From positions 1-25,382 of the forward strand of contig DJIP01000118.1 in assembly GCA_002433675.1 (NCBI GenBank): a DNA stretch of 25,382 nucleotides, written 5' to 3'. Below the pieces are notes generated by a model. The model searched no databases. It was not told the DNA's origin and saw only the letters and a program-made list of their open reading frames with translations. Source of the DNA: Halomonas halophila (lineage in GTDB: Bacteria; Pseudomonadota; Gammaproteobacteria; Pseudomonadales; Halomonadaceae). The translations under genes were made by a program, and so were the position numbers. Of the stretch, positions 7,796-16,004 are shown piece by piece. Position 1 is the first letter of the stretch; every line of letters begins with the position of its first letter.

Positions 7796-7813
7796 GCCGG
7801 CAAAAATGCCGGC
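7796..7813. promoter_or_regulatory. Hairpin after nosY
   Basis: GCCGGCA (7796-7802) pairs with TGCCGGC (7807-7813) around an AAAA loop, 25 nt beyond the nosY stop. On the nos strand no T-run follows, so readthrough into nosL is likely; the hairpin may act as an RNA-processing or stability element. A weak TTTGTG tail exists only on the plus strand, where no gene needs it. Confidence 0.5.
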
Positions 7814-7837
7814 TTTGTGACAGGTTGAACGTGAAGG

Positions 7838-8659
7838 TCAAAGCGGACGCTGTTCGAATCGTTTGATCGCCAGACCCAGGGGGAGCAGTACCCAGGCGAC
7901 CTGCAGCAGCATCAGCAGCAAGGGCGACCTGGGGGTGGCACTGGCCAGGGCGGTGATCGCGGAGGCCTGGTGAGGCTCGATCGCCGAGAGCACCAGCAGT
8001 CGGAAGCATTCGGCCGGATTGGCCAGCATCAGCCAGGGTAGCCAGGCCCCTCCCTGGCGCACGCCTACCAGCAGGGCGAGCAGGGCCAGGTCCAGCACCA
8101 GCACGAACACGAACCAGGTGATCAGGGCCTGACTGGCGGCGGCCTGCTTGCTGCCGGCGCGGGCGCTGATCCAGTACGCCAGGGCCAGAAACGACCAGCC
8201 CAGCAGCACGCTGGAGACGATCAGGGTGATGAGGCCCGACACTACCTCGGTCAGCACGGCTTCAGGTGTACCGAAGGCGATGACCACGCCAGCGACCGCA
8301 AAGCCGCACACCGTGGCCAGACCCAGTACCCAGGCATGCCCCATGAACTTGCCCAAAAGCCAGGTACGTCGTGACATGGGATAGGTGGCCAGCAGCAGCA
8401 GGGTGCCGCCCTCGTCTTCGCCGACGATGGCGTCGTAGGCCAGCATCAGGGCGATCAGCGGGATCAGCAGCATGGACAGTGTCGATAGACTGATCAGTGT
8501 GGTGGACAGGCCGGTAAACCCGGTACCGCCGCTGGCGGCGGCACCAAAGGCGGCGATGCCAAGCGCCAGCACCCCCAGCAGCACGGCGATGCCGAGCACC
8601 CAGCGGTGGCGCAGGCCGTCACGAAATTCCTTGTGGGCGATGGTCAGCAGCAGGCACAT
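7838..8659 (-). CDS. nosY: NosY ABC transporter membrane protein for nitrous oxide reductase maturation
   Basis: A 273-residue inner-membrane protein that forms the transmembrane half of the NosFY complex needed to build the CuZ site of NosZ. It starts MCLLLTIAHKEFRDGLRHRW, a typical NosY/ABC-2 opening. It has about six hydrophobic segments: around residues 22-43, 55-75, 105-130, 137-163, 175-200 and 242-262. The motif AYDAIVGEDEGGTLLLL after the second segment is conserved in NosY. The start overlaps the nosF stop as TGATG, so translation is coupled. Together with NosD in the periplasm it forms the NosDFY complex. Confidence 0.92.
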   Translation of the reverse strand: MCLLLTIAHKEFRDGLRHRWVLGIAVLLGVLALGIAAFGAAASGGTGFTGLSTTLISLSTLSMLLIPLIALMLAYDAIVGEDEGGTLLLLATYPMSRRTWLLGKFMGHAWVLGLATVCGFAVAGVVIAFGTPEAVLTEVVSGLITLIVSSVLLGWSFLALAYWISARAGSKQAAASQALITWFVFVLVLDLALLALLVGVRQGGAWLPWLMLANPAECFRLLVLSAIEPHQASAITALASATPRSPLLLMLLQVAWVLLPLGLAIKRFEQRPL

Positions 8660-9699
8660 CAGCGCGTCTCCTCGACGGACGGTGGGGCGGTGGAGTGACC
8701 GATCTCGTCGCTCACCTGGCAGCGGTCGCTCCCGCTGCTTCCTTCACTGCCGTTGCCTGGTTCACTGCCGCTGCAACCCTGAACACGGCGGTACAGCGCC
8801 TCGAGGCCGGGGGGACGAATCTCCAGATCCTTGAGCCCCTGAAAGCCAGCGCACAGCCTCAAGGCGTCCATGCGGTGTTCAGGGGCCACTTCCAATCGCA
8901 GGCGACCGGCACTTGCCAGAGAAGAGCGTGCGGGAATGCCTTCACGAACCAGCCGTAGCGCCAGGTCCTGGGGCGCGCCCCGCATCTCGATCACATAGGG
9001 CAGCGAAAAGCGCTCGCGCAGGCTTGCCAGATCGCCCAGCGCCAGGCACTTGCCCTCGCCGAGGATCAGCGCACGGTCGATCACCGGCTCGACCCCGGGC
9101 AGCAGATGGGAAGATAGCACCACCGTGACGCCACGTGCCTTCAGCGTGTCGATGGTGGCGTAGACCGCTTCGGTGGCGGCGGGGTCGAGTCCGCTGGTGG
9201 GCTCGTCGAGCAGCAGCAGCCGAGGCTCACCGAGCAACGCCTGGGCCAGTCCCAGGCGTTGGCGCATGCCCTTGGACCAGGTCGCCAGGCGTCGATCAGC
9301 GGCACCTTCAAGCCCCACCTGCACGAGCAGCTCGTCCACCTCGGCCATGGGCCGGCCCTTGAGCCGGACCAGATAGGCGAGGGTCTCTCGCCCACTCAGG
9401 TTGGGGTAGAAGCGGACATTTTCGGGTAGATAGCCCAGGTGCTGGCGAAAGGCACTGTCGCCGGCTCGGTCTGGCCTTTGCCCGAGCACGCTGAGACTTC
9501 CCTCGGTGGGCGACAGCAGTCCTAGCATCAGTTTCATGCTGGTGGTCTTGCCGGCCCCATTGTGGCCGAGCAGGCCGAGCACTTCGCCACTCTTTACCTC
9601 GAGGTTGAGGTGCGACAGGCGGGTCACGCCTGCGTGTTCCAGGCTGACGTCGTCAAAGGCGATAGCGCAGGTCGTGGCGCTGGTCGTGGCGCAGGTCAT
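8659..9699 (-). CDS. nosF: NosF ABC transporter ATPase for nitrous oxide reductase maturation
   Basis: A 346-residue cytoplasmic ATPase. Walker A is GHNGAGKTT at residues 45-53, the signature region is WSKGMRQRL, Walker B is LLLLDEPTSGLD and the switch is SSHLL. These fit NosF, which powers the NosDFY complex. I chose the ATG at 9699 because it overlaps the nosD stop as ATGA; the frame continues upstream only because it runs open inside nosD. The protein is longer than the roughly 300 residues usual for NosF. The excess is a C-terminal tail of about 40 residues rich in Ser, Gly, Glu and Asp after RRVQG, which looks disordered. The DNA for this tail has short internal repeats (TTCACTGCCG twice on the plus strand). 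Confidence 0.92.
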   Translation of the reverse strand: MTCATTSATTCAIAFDDVSLEHAGVTRLSHLNLEVKSGEVLGLLGHNGAGKTTSMKLMLGLLSPTEGSLSVLGQRPDRAGDSAFRQHLGYLPENVRFYPNLSGRETLAYLVRLKGRPMAEVDELLVQVGLEGAADRRLATWSKGMRQRLGLAQALLGEPRLLLLDEPTSGLDPAATEAVYATIDTLKARGVTVVLSSHLLPGVEPVIDRALILGEGKCLALGDLASLRERFSLPYVIEMRGAPQDLALRLVREGIPARSSLASAGRLRLEVAPEHRMDALRLCAGFQGLKDLEIRPPGLEALYRRVQGCSGSEPGNGSEGSSGSDRCQVSDEIGHSTAPPSVEETR

Positions 9700-11069
9700 G
9701 GATAGGATGTCCGTGTGGCGGAACGAGGTCTCGATGGCGTCATCAGGGGGGCGCTGTCGCTGACGCCAGCGGGACGAAAGACCGGAAAGGCACGCTGTAC
9801 CCAGCGCAATGTCAGCACCGCCGGGCTGGCCATCAGCACCCTGGCCTCCGGGTGCCGCCACAGCAGCTGGTCCATGGCGTCATTGGGCTGGTAGCGGGTG
9901 TCGCCGATGCCGTCCTCATCCAGGTCCCAGCCCAGGTAGTCGCTCCAGTAGTTGCCGCGACCGTTCTCGGACCACTCCTGCTGTCGCGTGGCCACGTACT
10001 TCACCTGGCGGCGATTGTGGATGAGGGCATTGCCGCTGATGCGGTTGTCCTCGGAGCCTGCGGTCAGATGAAGCCCGATGTCGCTGTCCTCGAGGCGGTT
10101 GCCGCGAATCTCGTTGAACTGGGCGTTGTAGACGAAGATGGCCTTGCCATCGCCCCCGCTGACCAGGCCCTGATCATCGGCGTCGCGTGCCTGGCGCACG
10201 CCGATGATGTCGTTATCGATGATCCGGCTATCGGTGATGTTGTTCATCAGGATGCCGTAGTTGCGATCCTCGATGGAGCGATTGGCCCTCACCGTCAGCC
10301 CTCGGGACTGCATCAGGGCGTAGCCGGTGCGGGTGTGGCGGGTCAGGTTGTTGGTCACGCTGTTGTCGTGGGCGTACATGTAGTGGACGCCGTAGCGAAG
10401 GTCTTCGAGCAGATTGCCGTCGATCACGCTGTCGCTGCTGGTATCGATATAGACGCCGTCGCGCACCTGGCGGATATCGTTGCCGGAGACCCGCGCCCGA
10501 CGCGCATTGAACAGCTGCACGCCGTTGCCGCGATCCTGGGAGCGTACCCGGGTATCGCCGCGAATCTGATTGTGAAGGACCCGGGCGTCCTCGACCCCAT
10601 CGAGCCAGATGCCGAAGCCGGGACCGGACAGCCGACAACGCTCGATGCTGGCACCACGGGCGGTCTTTTCCACGTGAACGCCCGCATCCATGGCGGTCAG
10701 GTCGCCGCCCCAGTGCTGGAGGGTCAATCCGGCCAGGGAAATATCCGGTGAGCGCAAGGTCAGCAGGGTCCCGCTGCCGCCGCCGTCGATCACTACACCG
10801 GCGCCATCAGCGACCAGGCTGAGTGGCTTGTCGATGATCACCGGGGCTGTCGCGTAGTGGCCGGGGGCGAGCCGCAGGGTATCGTGGGGTTCGGCCTGCT
10901 CGACCCACCGCTTTAGCGGTATGTCCGCGCTCACCTTCAGCTCTTTGGCCAGCACCCTGGTGGAACTCAGTGCCGCCAGCAGCGCCAGTCCGGTAGCCAA
11001 GGCCAGTGCCATCGGTGCTGCTCGGCGGGGTGCCGAGCAAGCTGCGAGAAAGGAGAGGACTCGGAACAT
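9696..11069 (-). CDS. nosD: NosD periplasmic copper-site maturation protein
   Basis: A 457-residue exported protein of the parallel beta-helix (CASH/NosD) family, which binds NosFY and acts on apo-NosZ in the periplasm. An N-terminal signal sequence ends near TRVLA. The body carries repeated beta-helix turns such as ITDSRIIDNDIIG, NEIRGNRLEDSDIG and NRISGNALIHN. The C-terminal part with ENGRGNYWSDYLGWD is typical of NosD. The start is not certain: ATG 11069 has a weak ribosome site, a GTG at 11102 lies in a hairpin, and an internal Met would still leave a usable signal peptide. It overlaps nosF by 4 nt. Confidence 0.9.
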   Translation of the reverse strand: MFRVLSFLAACSAPRRAAPMALALATGLALLAALSSTRVLAKELKVSADIPLKRWVEQAEPHDTLRLAPGHYATAPVIIDKPLSLVADGAGVVIDGGGSGTLLTLRSPDISLAGLTLQHWGGDLTAMDAGVHVEKTARGASIERCRLSGPGFGIWLDGVEDARVLHNQIRGDTRVRSQDRGNGVQLFNARRARVSGNDIRQVRDGVYIDTSSDSVIDGNLLEDLRYGVHYMYAHDNSVTNNLTRHTRTGYALMQSRGLTVRANRSIEDRNYGILMNNITDSRIIDNDIIGVRQARDADDQGLVSGGDGKAIFVYNAQFNEIRGNRLEDSDIGLHLTAGSEDNRISGNALIHNRRQVKYVATRQQEWSENGRGNYWSDYLGWDLDEDGIGDTRYQPNDAMDQLLWRHPEARVLMASPAVLTLRWVQRAFPVFRPAGVSDSAPLMTPSRPRSATRTSYP

Positions 11070-11086
11070 GGTGATGTCGCCTGGGG

Positions 11087-11117
11087 CCGTGCCGAGCGCC
11101 ACCGGCGCTCGGCACGG
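11087..11117 (-). promoter_or_regulatory. Strong hairpin between nosZ and nosD
   Basis: Bases 11087-11100 (CCGTGCCGAGCGCC) are perfectly complementary to 11104-11117 (GGCGCTCGGCACGG), a 14-bp stem with a 3-nt loop. It begins 8 nt after the nosZ stop and ends 18 nt before the nosD ATG. No T-run follows on the nos strand. It probably stabilises the 3' end of the nosZ message or attenuates transcription into nosDFYL, so that the enzyme is made in excess over its assembly factors; this is inference. Confidence 0.7.
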
Positions 11118-11124
11118 ACTCGCG

Positions 11125-13011
11125 TCAGGCTTTCTCCACCAGCATGCGACCGAACATTTCCATGTGCATCGCGTGGCAGAACCAGTTGCAGTAGTACCAG
11201 TGCACCCCGGCGTGGTCGGCGGTGAAGGTGACGCTGGACGTCTGCTGCGGTCCGATCTCCATGGACACGCCGTGGTTGACCATGCAGAAGCCGTGGGTCA
11301 GGTCTTCGACGGTGTCCAGGTTGGTGATCACCACCGTGACCTCGTCGCCCTGCTTCACCTTGAACTCGGTGATGCCATACTGGGGCGCCACCGAGGTCAT
11401 GTAGACCCGTACCTTGTTGCCGTCGCGGATGACCTTGTTGTCGGTCTCCAAGGTGATACCGTCGGCCTCGGCCATAGCGCGGGTGGGCGCAAAGAACGGG
11501 TCCTGGCGGTCCCACACCTGGATTGGGTTGAGCTGGTCGGCGCGCATCATGATGGCGTCATGGGGCTCGGCGTAGGTCGGGCCGTCATGCACCAGCTTCA
11601 TGGTATCGCCGGAGATGTCGATCAGCTGATCATTTTCCGGGTGCAGCGGTCCCACCGGCAGGAAGCGGTCCTTGGAGAACTTGCACAGCACCACCAGCCA
11701 CTTGCCGTCGGCATCGCGGGTCTCGCACAGGCTGGCGTGGTTGTGGCCTGGCTGATAGTGCACGTCGAGCTTCTGGTGGATGTAGTTGACGTCCTCGCCG
11801 TTGTAGGCGCGGATCGCCTCCTCGATGTTCCACTTGGCCACCTGGCTGTCGATGAACAGGGTGGTGTAGGCGAAGCCGCGTCCGTCGAAGGTGGTGTGCA
11901 GCGGCCCCAGACCCAGCTCCGGCTCGGCGACCACGCTGTCGCGCGGTTCGATCTCGTCAGCGAACAGGGCCGGCAGCTTGTCGATGGCGATGATCGAGAC
12001 CGTCGGCGACAGCTTGCCGTTGGCGATGAAGTACTTGCCGTCGGGTGAGCTATTCAGACCGTGGGGATTCTTGGGCACCGGAATGTAGCGGGTGAGTGGT
12101 GAGTCCTTGCGCCCGTCCAGCACCGGCACCGGGGAGTCGCCCAGGGTCTCGAACTGGCCCTTCTCGACGGCGGCCTCGATGGCCTCGACGTCGTATACCA
12201 CCACCCAGTCACGCTCGGCACGCATGCTGTCGGCCAGGGTCATGCCCTTCTCGGAGTTGTAGCAGGTCGAGGCGACGAAACGGCCGGTGTAGTCGGCATC
12301 GGTGTTGTCCAGGTTGCCGTCGACGATCACCTGCCAGGCCACCTCCATGGTCTCGGCGTCGATGGCGTTGAACATGGTGTAGTAGTTCTCGGGATGCTCC
12401 AGGTCGCGGCCGTCGTTGATCTGGGGGATCGGGAACTCGGCGTTGGCGAAGACGTACTTGGTGTAGGGCACCTTCTGCAGGCGCAGGCCGTGGATGGCCT
12501 GGACATTGGGGATGCTGGTGACCTTGTCGGTCTTCATGATGTCGAGACGGATCCGCGCCACCCGGGTATTGGCCTTGTCGTTGATGAACAGGTACTTGCC
12601 GTCATAACGACCGTCGGTGAGCGAGGCGTGGGGGTGGTGGGCGTCGCCGTTATGGAAGCGGGCGGACTCGCCGAGGATATGTCGGGACTCGTTGGTGATG
12701 CCCCAGCCGGTGGCGCTATCGATATTGAACACCGGAATGCGCATCAGCTCGCGCATGGAGGGGATGCCCAGCACTCGTACTTCGCCAGAGTGGCCGCCGC
12801 TCCAGAAACCGTAGTATTCGTCGAGTTCACCGGGGGCCACCGTCGCGTCGCCTTCGCTGGCGCGGGCATTGCGGCTGCCGAGCAGGGCGCTGGTGCCGAC
12901 ACCGCCGACTACACCGCTGGCAAGGCCGGCGCCGGCGACGCCGGTCACCGCACTGTTGCGTAGAAAGTGGCGCCGGGCCAGATTCTGGATACTGCGGGAA
13001 TCGTCACTCAC
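11125..13011 (-). CDS. nosZ: Nitrous oxide reductase (clade I, Tat-exported)
   Basis: A 628-residue periplasmic multicopper enzyme that reduces N2O to N2, the last step of denitrification. The N-terminus has a twin-arginine signal (RRHFLRNSA, arginines 13 and 14), which marks the clade I type. CuZ histidine motifs are visible in [26 protein letters not shown] and YAEPHDAIM. The CuA site at the C-terminus is [15 protein letters not shown], with C608, C612, H616 and M619. I chose the GTG at 13011: GAGGAG lies 7 nt upstream, inside the last codons of nosR, and the start is 1 nt after the nosR stop. An ATG at 13083 in frame would add 24 residues and overlap nosR. It depends on nosR upstream and nosDFYL downstream. 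Confidence 0.95.
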   Translation of the reverse strand: MSDDSRSIQNLARRHFLRNSAVTGVAGAGLASGVVGGVGTSALLGSRNARASEGDATVAPGELDEYYGFWSGGHSGEVRVLGIPSMRELMRIPVFNIDSATGWGITNESRHILGESARFHNGDAHHPHASLTDGRYDGKYLFINDKANTRVARIRLDIMKTDKVTSIPNVQAIHGLRLQKVPYTKYVFANAEFPIPQINDGRDLEHPENYYTMFNAIDAETMEVAWQVIVDGNLDNTDADYTGRFVASTCYNSEKGMTLADSMRAERDWVVVYDVEAIEAAVEKGQFETLGDSPVPVLDGRKDSPLTRYIPVPKNPHGLNSSPDGKYFIANGKLSPTVSIIAIDKLPALFADEIEPRDSVVAEPELGLGPLHTTFDGRGFAYTTLFIDSQVAKWNIEEAIRAYNGEDVNYIHQKLDVHYQPGHNHASLCETRDADGKWLVVLCKFSKDRFLPVGPLHPENDQLIDISGDTMKLVHDGPTYAEPHDAIMMRADQLNPIQVWDRQDPFFAPTRAMAEADGITLETDNKVIRDGNKVRVYMTSVAPQYGITEFKVKQGDEVTVVITNLDTVEDLTHGFCMVNHGVSMEIGPQQTSSVTFTADHAGVHWYYCNWFCHAMHMEMFGRMLVEKA

Positions 13012-13012
13012 T

Positions 13013-15232
13013 TCAGTTCTCCTCAAGGCAGGGTATACGCCGCGGGTCGCCGTCCTGGCTTGGTCCGCGGGGTTCTGCGTCACCCACGCCGGCGTGCGTC
13101 TTCGCCGTATCCCGTTCCTGGCGCTTTCTGCGCTTGACCCGAGGCGGACAGCGACGGTCGTCGTCGTAGGTGATCTGGCAGTCCAGGCAGTAGTGGCATT
13201 CCGAGGCCTCGATGCGGCCGTCGGGATGGATGGCCACCAGCTCGCAGTCGTTGGCGCAGATCTGGCAGGGTGTGCCGCACTGTCCGCGATGCCGTCTCAG
13301 CCAGTCGAAAAGGCGCAGGCGTCCGGCGATGGCCAGGCTCGCACCCAGCGGGCAGACGTAGCGGCAGTAGGCCTTGTGCATAAAGGCCGAGCTTGCGATC
13401 AGTGCCACGGCGTAGAGCACATAGCCCCAGTCGCGCAGGAAGTGCAGGGTAATGGCAGTCTTGAAGGGCTCGACCTCGGCCAGCCGCTCCGCCTGACCCA
13501 GGTCGTAAAAGGACACCCCCACCAGGCCAAACAGGATCAGATACTTCACCACCCACAGCCGCTGGTGCACGGCGAAGGGCAGCTTCAGTTGCGGCACCTT
13601 CAGATACCGGGCGAGCTGGTTGACCAGATCCTGCAGCGCGCCGAAGGGACACAGCCAGCCACAGAAGATGCTGCGGCCCCACAGCACCAGGGTGACCGCC
13701 ACGAAGACCCACAGCACGAACATCAGCGGATCGATCAAAAAGGCCGACCAGTTGAAGCCTTGGCTGGTGGAATGGGTGACGGCAGGGATGGCTGCATGGA
13801 TCAGCGCCAGCACATTGACCACCGACAGCTGGGCGAGCGCAGTCCAGCCAATAAAGCCCAGGGTGTACAGCAGGAAGGCCTTGCGCAGCGGGCGAAGCAG
13901 GCGCGGGCGACGCGCCAGGGCATCCTGGAACGCCAGGATCAGCGATAGCGTCACCAGCCCGGCGCCGAGCCCGATCAGCTCGAGCCGGCTCTGCTGCCAC
14001 ATCTCGACCCACAGCGGGGCGGGCTCCACCGGCTCGGGGCGCTCGATAAAGGCCTCGGGCAGCGTCTGATCAAGATGAAAGCGGGTGAACTCCTGGGTCA
14101 GCGGCCCCGAGGCCCGACGTACCAGCAGGTTGAGCTGCCACGGTGCGCCCGGGTCGAAATGGGCGTCCTTACGGATCACGAAGATGTCGCGTTCGCTAAG
14201 TGCAGGCGCCCCGTCGATGGCCAGGCGCGGCAGGCGGCGCTGGTCGCGGTCGTGGAAACTGATCGAGGCATTGTCCTGGACCAGCTCGATACGATCGAAG
14301 ATGCCACCACGCACGTAGCCCGACCCCTTGTAGGAAAAACTGCCGTCTGCGAGCAGGGCGACGGCGTGCTCGCCGGGGGCGAGGCTTGCCATCAACTGGT
14401 CGTAGCCGCGCTCGCCCAGCAGATTGCGGCCCACGGTCGGGGCATTGAGGTAGCCCAGGTAGAGATCGATGAAGGTGGCGTCGCGGGGCGGCCGCTGGCC
14501 GCTGAGGTAGTGTTCTGCCGGGGTGCCGACGAAGGCGTCGTCGACCTCTCCCTGGCTCAGGGTCAGGTGGCCCAGTGCCCCCTGGTCGAGCAGGGACTGC
14601 CAGTCGGCGGGGGCGAATACCTCGTCGCGCACACGGGCGATTGGGGCCGATGCCGGGTCCTCGATCAGCCCAAGGGCGGCGGCGACCAGGCGTCCTGCCC
14701 GCATGATGGTGTCGTTGACCACGATGACGGTCACGGTGGCGCCGGAGATGGCATCGACGTCTTCTCCCACTTCCAGGCGCGACGTCACCGAGGTACCCAG
14801 GTGCTGGCCGGCGAAGTCGTCCAGCCGCTCGGACGGGATACCGACCAGCATGATCGGTTCGGAATGATTGAGCACCTTGGCCAGGCGCAGGCTGGCGGAA
14901 GGATCGATGGCGATCAGCAGGTTGACCGGCTTGCCCGAGTAGGCGGGGATCGGCGCGACCTCGGCACTTTCGAAGGCGTAGCCGAGCAGTTCGTCGCCTC
15001 GGTAGAGTGCATTGACCGGCCACGGCAGGTCGGCCACCGGCTCGACTCTGTCCGTACCGGGAAAGGCCTCCTGAAACAGCGCGATGTCACCCTTGGCGCT
15101 GCCGAGGTCACCGGGATACTGATCGAATTCCAGCGCCAGGGCGGGCAGGCTCAAGCACATCACCAACAGAACGATAAGTAGGCGCAGGGGGGAAGACCTG
15201 TGGCGGAGCAAATGGCGGGGGGTTTGGGTCAT
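13013..15232 (-). CDS. nosR: NosR membrane flavo-iron-sulphur protein for N2O respiration
   Basis: A 739-residue inner-membrane protein required for nosZ expression and for electron supply to NosZ. A signal sequence ([16 protein letters not shown]) leads into a periplasmic FMN-binding domain with the flavinylation motif SGATVT at 164-169, in which Thr169 would carry FMN. Several membrane segments follow (from about residue 415). NapH-like CGWLCPFGA and CRYVCPLGA motifs lie between them. The C-terminus holds cysteine clusters [12 protein letters not shown] and CHYCLDCQ for 4Fe-4S centres. Start ATG 15232 has GAGGT upstream; an in-frame GTG at 15277 is less likely. No apbE/nosX flavin transferase is in the window, so it must be encoded elsewhere. 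The stop lies 1 nt before nosZ. Confidence 0.94.
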   Translation of the reverse strand: MTQTPRHLLRHRSSPLRLLIVLLVMCLSLPALALEFDQYPGDLGSAKGDIALFQEAFPGTDRVEPVADLPWPVNALYRGDELLGYAFESAEVAPIPAYSGKPVNLLIAIDPSASLRLAKVLNHSEPIMLVGIPSERLDDFAGQHLGTSVTSRLEVGEDVDAISGATVTVIVVNDTIMRAGRLVAAALGLIEDPASAPIARVRDEVFAPADWQSLLDQGALGHLTLSQGEVDDAFVGTPAEHYLSGQRPPRDATFIDLYLGYLNAPTVGRNLLGERGYDQLMASLAPGEHAVALLADGSFSYKGSGYVRGGIFDRIELVQDNASISFHDRDQRRLPRLAIDGAPALSERDIFVIRKDAHFDPGAPWQLNLLVRRASGPLTQEFTRFHLDQTLPEAFIERPEPVEPAPLWVEMWQQSRLELIGLGAGLVTLSLILAFQDALARRPRLLRPLRKAFLLYTLGFIGWTALAQLSVVNVLALIHAAIPAVTHSTSQGFNWSAFLIDPLMFVLWVFVAVTLVLWGRSIFCGWLCPFGALQDLVNQLARYLKVPQLKLPFAVHQRLWVVKYLILFGLVGVSFYDLGQAERLAEVEPFKTAITLHFLRDWGYVLYAVALIASSAFMHKAYCRYVCPLGASLAIAGRLRLFDWLRRHRGQCGTPCQICANDCELVAIHPDGRIEASECHYCLDCQITYDDDRRCPPRVKRRKRQERDTAKTHAGVGDAEPRGPSQDGDPRRIPCLEEN

Positions 15233-15246
15233 GGCATGACCTCGAG

Positions 15247-15275
15247 GCGCGAAGCGCCCCGAGGACGCTTCGCGC
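15247..15275 (-). promoter_or_regulatory. Hairpin between the cytochrome gene and nosR
   Basis: GCGCGAAGCG (15247-15256) pairs with CGCTTCGCGC (15266-15275), a 10-bp perfect stem with a 9-nt loop. It lies 12 nt after the cytochrome stop and 14 nt before the nosR ATG. No T-run follows on this strand. It may keep the small cytochrome more abundant than NosR by protecting its message or limiting readthrough. Confidence 0.6.
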
Positions 15276-15287
15276 ACCAGGGTGGGA

Positions 15288-15605
15288 TCAGGGCGTCAGG
15301 GACGAGAAGTAGGCGGCGATGTCGGCGATATCCTGATCCGACAGAGCCGCTGCCTGGGGCGCCATGATGGCGGACATGCCACCACCACGCTGGCCCTCGC
15401 GATAGGCCTTGAGCGCACTTTCCAGGTACGCGGCGTTCTGCCCCGCCAGGTTGGGATAGATCGGGCCGGTGGCCTTGCCGTCGGTGCCGTGGCAGGCGGC
15501 GCAGGCGCCGATCTTGGTTTCACCGGCGGCGGCGTCGCCGGCGGCCTGGGCGTTGAGACTGAACAGACAGGCGGCGCCAAGCGCGGCCAGGGGGATCCAT
15601 TTCAT
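15288..15605 (-). CDS. Small periplasmic class I c-type cytochrome at the head of the nos operon
   Basis: A 105-residue protein. The signal peptide (MKWIPLAALGAACLFSLNAQAA) is followed by a haem c site CAACH at 35-39 and a downstream methionine-containing stretch (GGGMSAIMAPQAAAL) that can supply the sixth iron ligand. The end DIADIAAYFSSL is typical of cytochrome c5/c553-like domains. I chose ATG 15605 because GAGGAG precedes it at 8-9 nt; a longer frame to 15779 has no signal peptide at its start. It is the first gene of the nos transcript, 55 nt before nosR, so a role as electron carrier to NosZ or NosR is inferred. NosC-like cytochromes are known in some nos clusters, but this cannot be assigned to them from sequence alone. 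Confidence 0.88.
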   Translation of the reverse strand: MKWIPLAALGAACLFSLNAQAAGDAAAGETKIGACAACHGTDGKATGPIYPNLAGQNAAYLESALKAYREGQRGGGMSAIMAPQAAALSDQDIADIAAYFSSLTP

Positions 15606-15734
15606 GATGAGCGCTCCTCGGTCTTGGGGCGTGATGCCTGACGCAAGCGGCGTACTGCTTGGGTCAGGGATCACGGTTTCCGCGGGATGTCCCTTGGAAC
15701 TCTCGAGTATTGGAGCGCTCAGCGACAATACCCT

Positions 15735-15748
15735 ATGACGTTGGTCAA
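15735..15748 (-). promoter_or_regulatory. DNR/FNR-type box, probable nos operon activator site
   Basis: On the minus strand the sequence reads TTGAC-CAAC-GTCAT, a near-perfect palindrome. A -10-like hexamer AATACT (15711-15706) lies about 30 bp from the box centre, the spacing expected of class II activation with the box centred near -41. The leader to the cytochrome ATG would be about 95 nt. Both the box and the hexamer are approximate matches. Confidence 0.5.
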
Positions 15749-15784
15749 CTTTAGGCGGGGAGAGGTACGTCTTCAGCACTATGC

Positions 15785-15798
15785 TTGATCGGGATCAC
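15785..15798. promoter_or_regulatory. FNR-type box in the nos-hemN intergenic region
   Basis: The sequence is TTGAT-CGGG-ATCAC, nine of ten fixed positions of TTGAT-N4-ATCAA. Its centre is 50 bp from the box at 15735-15748. It could act as an upstream site for the nos promoter or an additional distal site for hemN; which one is not resolved. Confidence 0.55.
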
Positions 15799-15896
15799 TG
15801 GCGTGGTAGAGGCATCATTGCGGTCGGCTCGCGGTTGCACTACCTCTGTCGGGCAGGCCCCATAAAGGGCAAGCGCCGCGAGGTCACGGCCGTGAT

Positions 15897-15910
15897 TTGA
15901 TGCAGATCAT
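15897..15910 (+). promoter_or_regulatory. FNR-type box upstream of hemN
   Basis: The sequence is TTGAT-GCAG-ATCAT, nine of ten fixed positions of the FNR/ANR pattern. Its centre is 101 nt upstream of the hemN ATG. No -10 lies at class II distance. GACAAT at 15951-15956 would put the box near -60, close to a class I position. Anaerobic activation of hemN by FNR/ANR proteins is well known in other proteobacteria. Confidence 0.6.
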
Positions 15911-16004
15911 GTCTGGCTTCGTCTTGCCGAGACGTGCCGATTCGACGTGCGACAATGCCGACAGATGCCGCCGCTGGGCGGTCGTGTCATGAGGGGCCTT
16001 GTCG

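Larger units (their letters stand above)
15606..16004. other. Divergent control region between the nos operon and hemN
   Basis: A 399-nt stretch without a plausible gene. It separates the minus-strand nos operon from plus-strand hemN and holds three FNR/DNR-type palindromes, listed separately. No riboswitch or terminator was recognised. Confidence 0.7.

Noticed and set aside
9852..12963. Long plus-strand frames opposite nosD and nosZ
   Set aside because: They are rich in Val, Ala, Gly and His without family motifs and are shadows of the nos genes.
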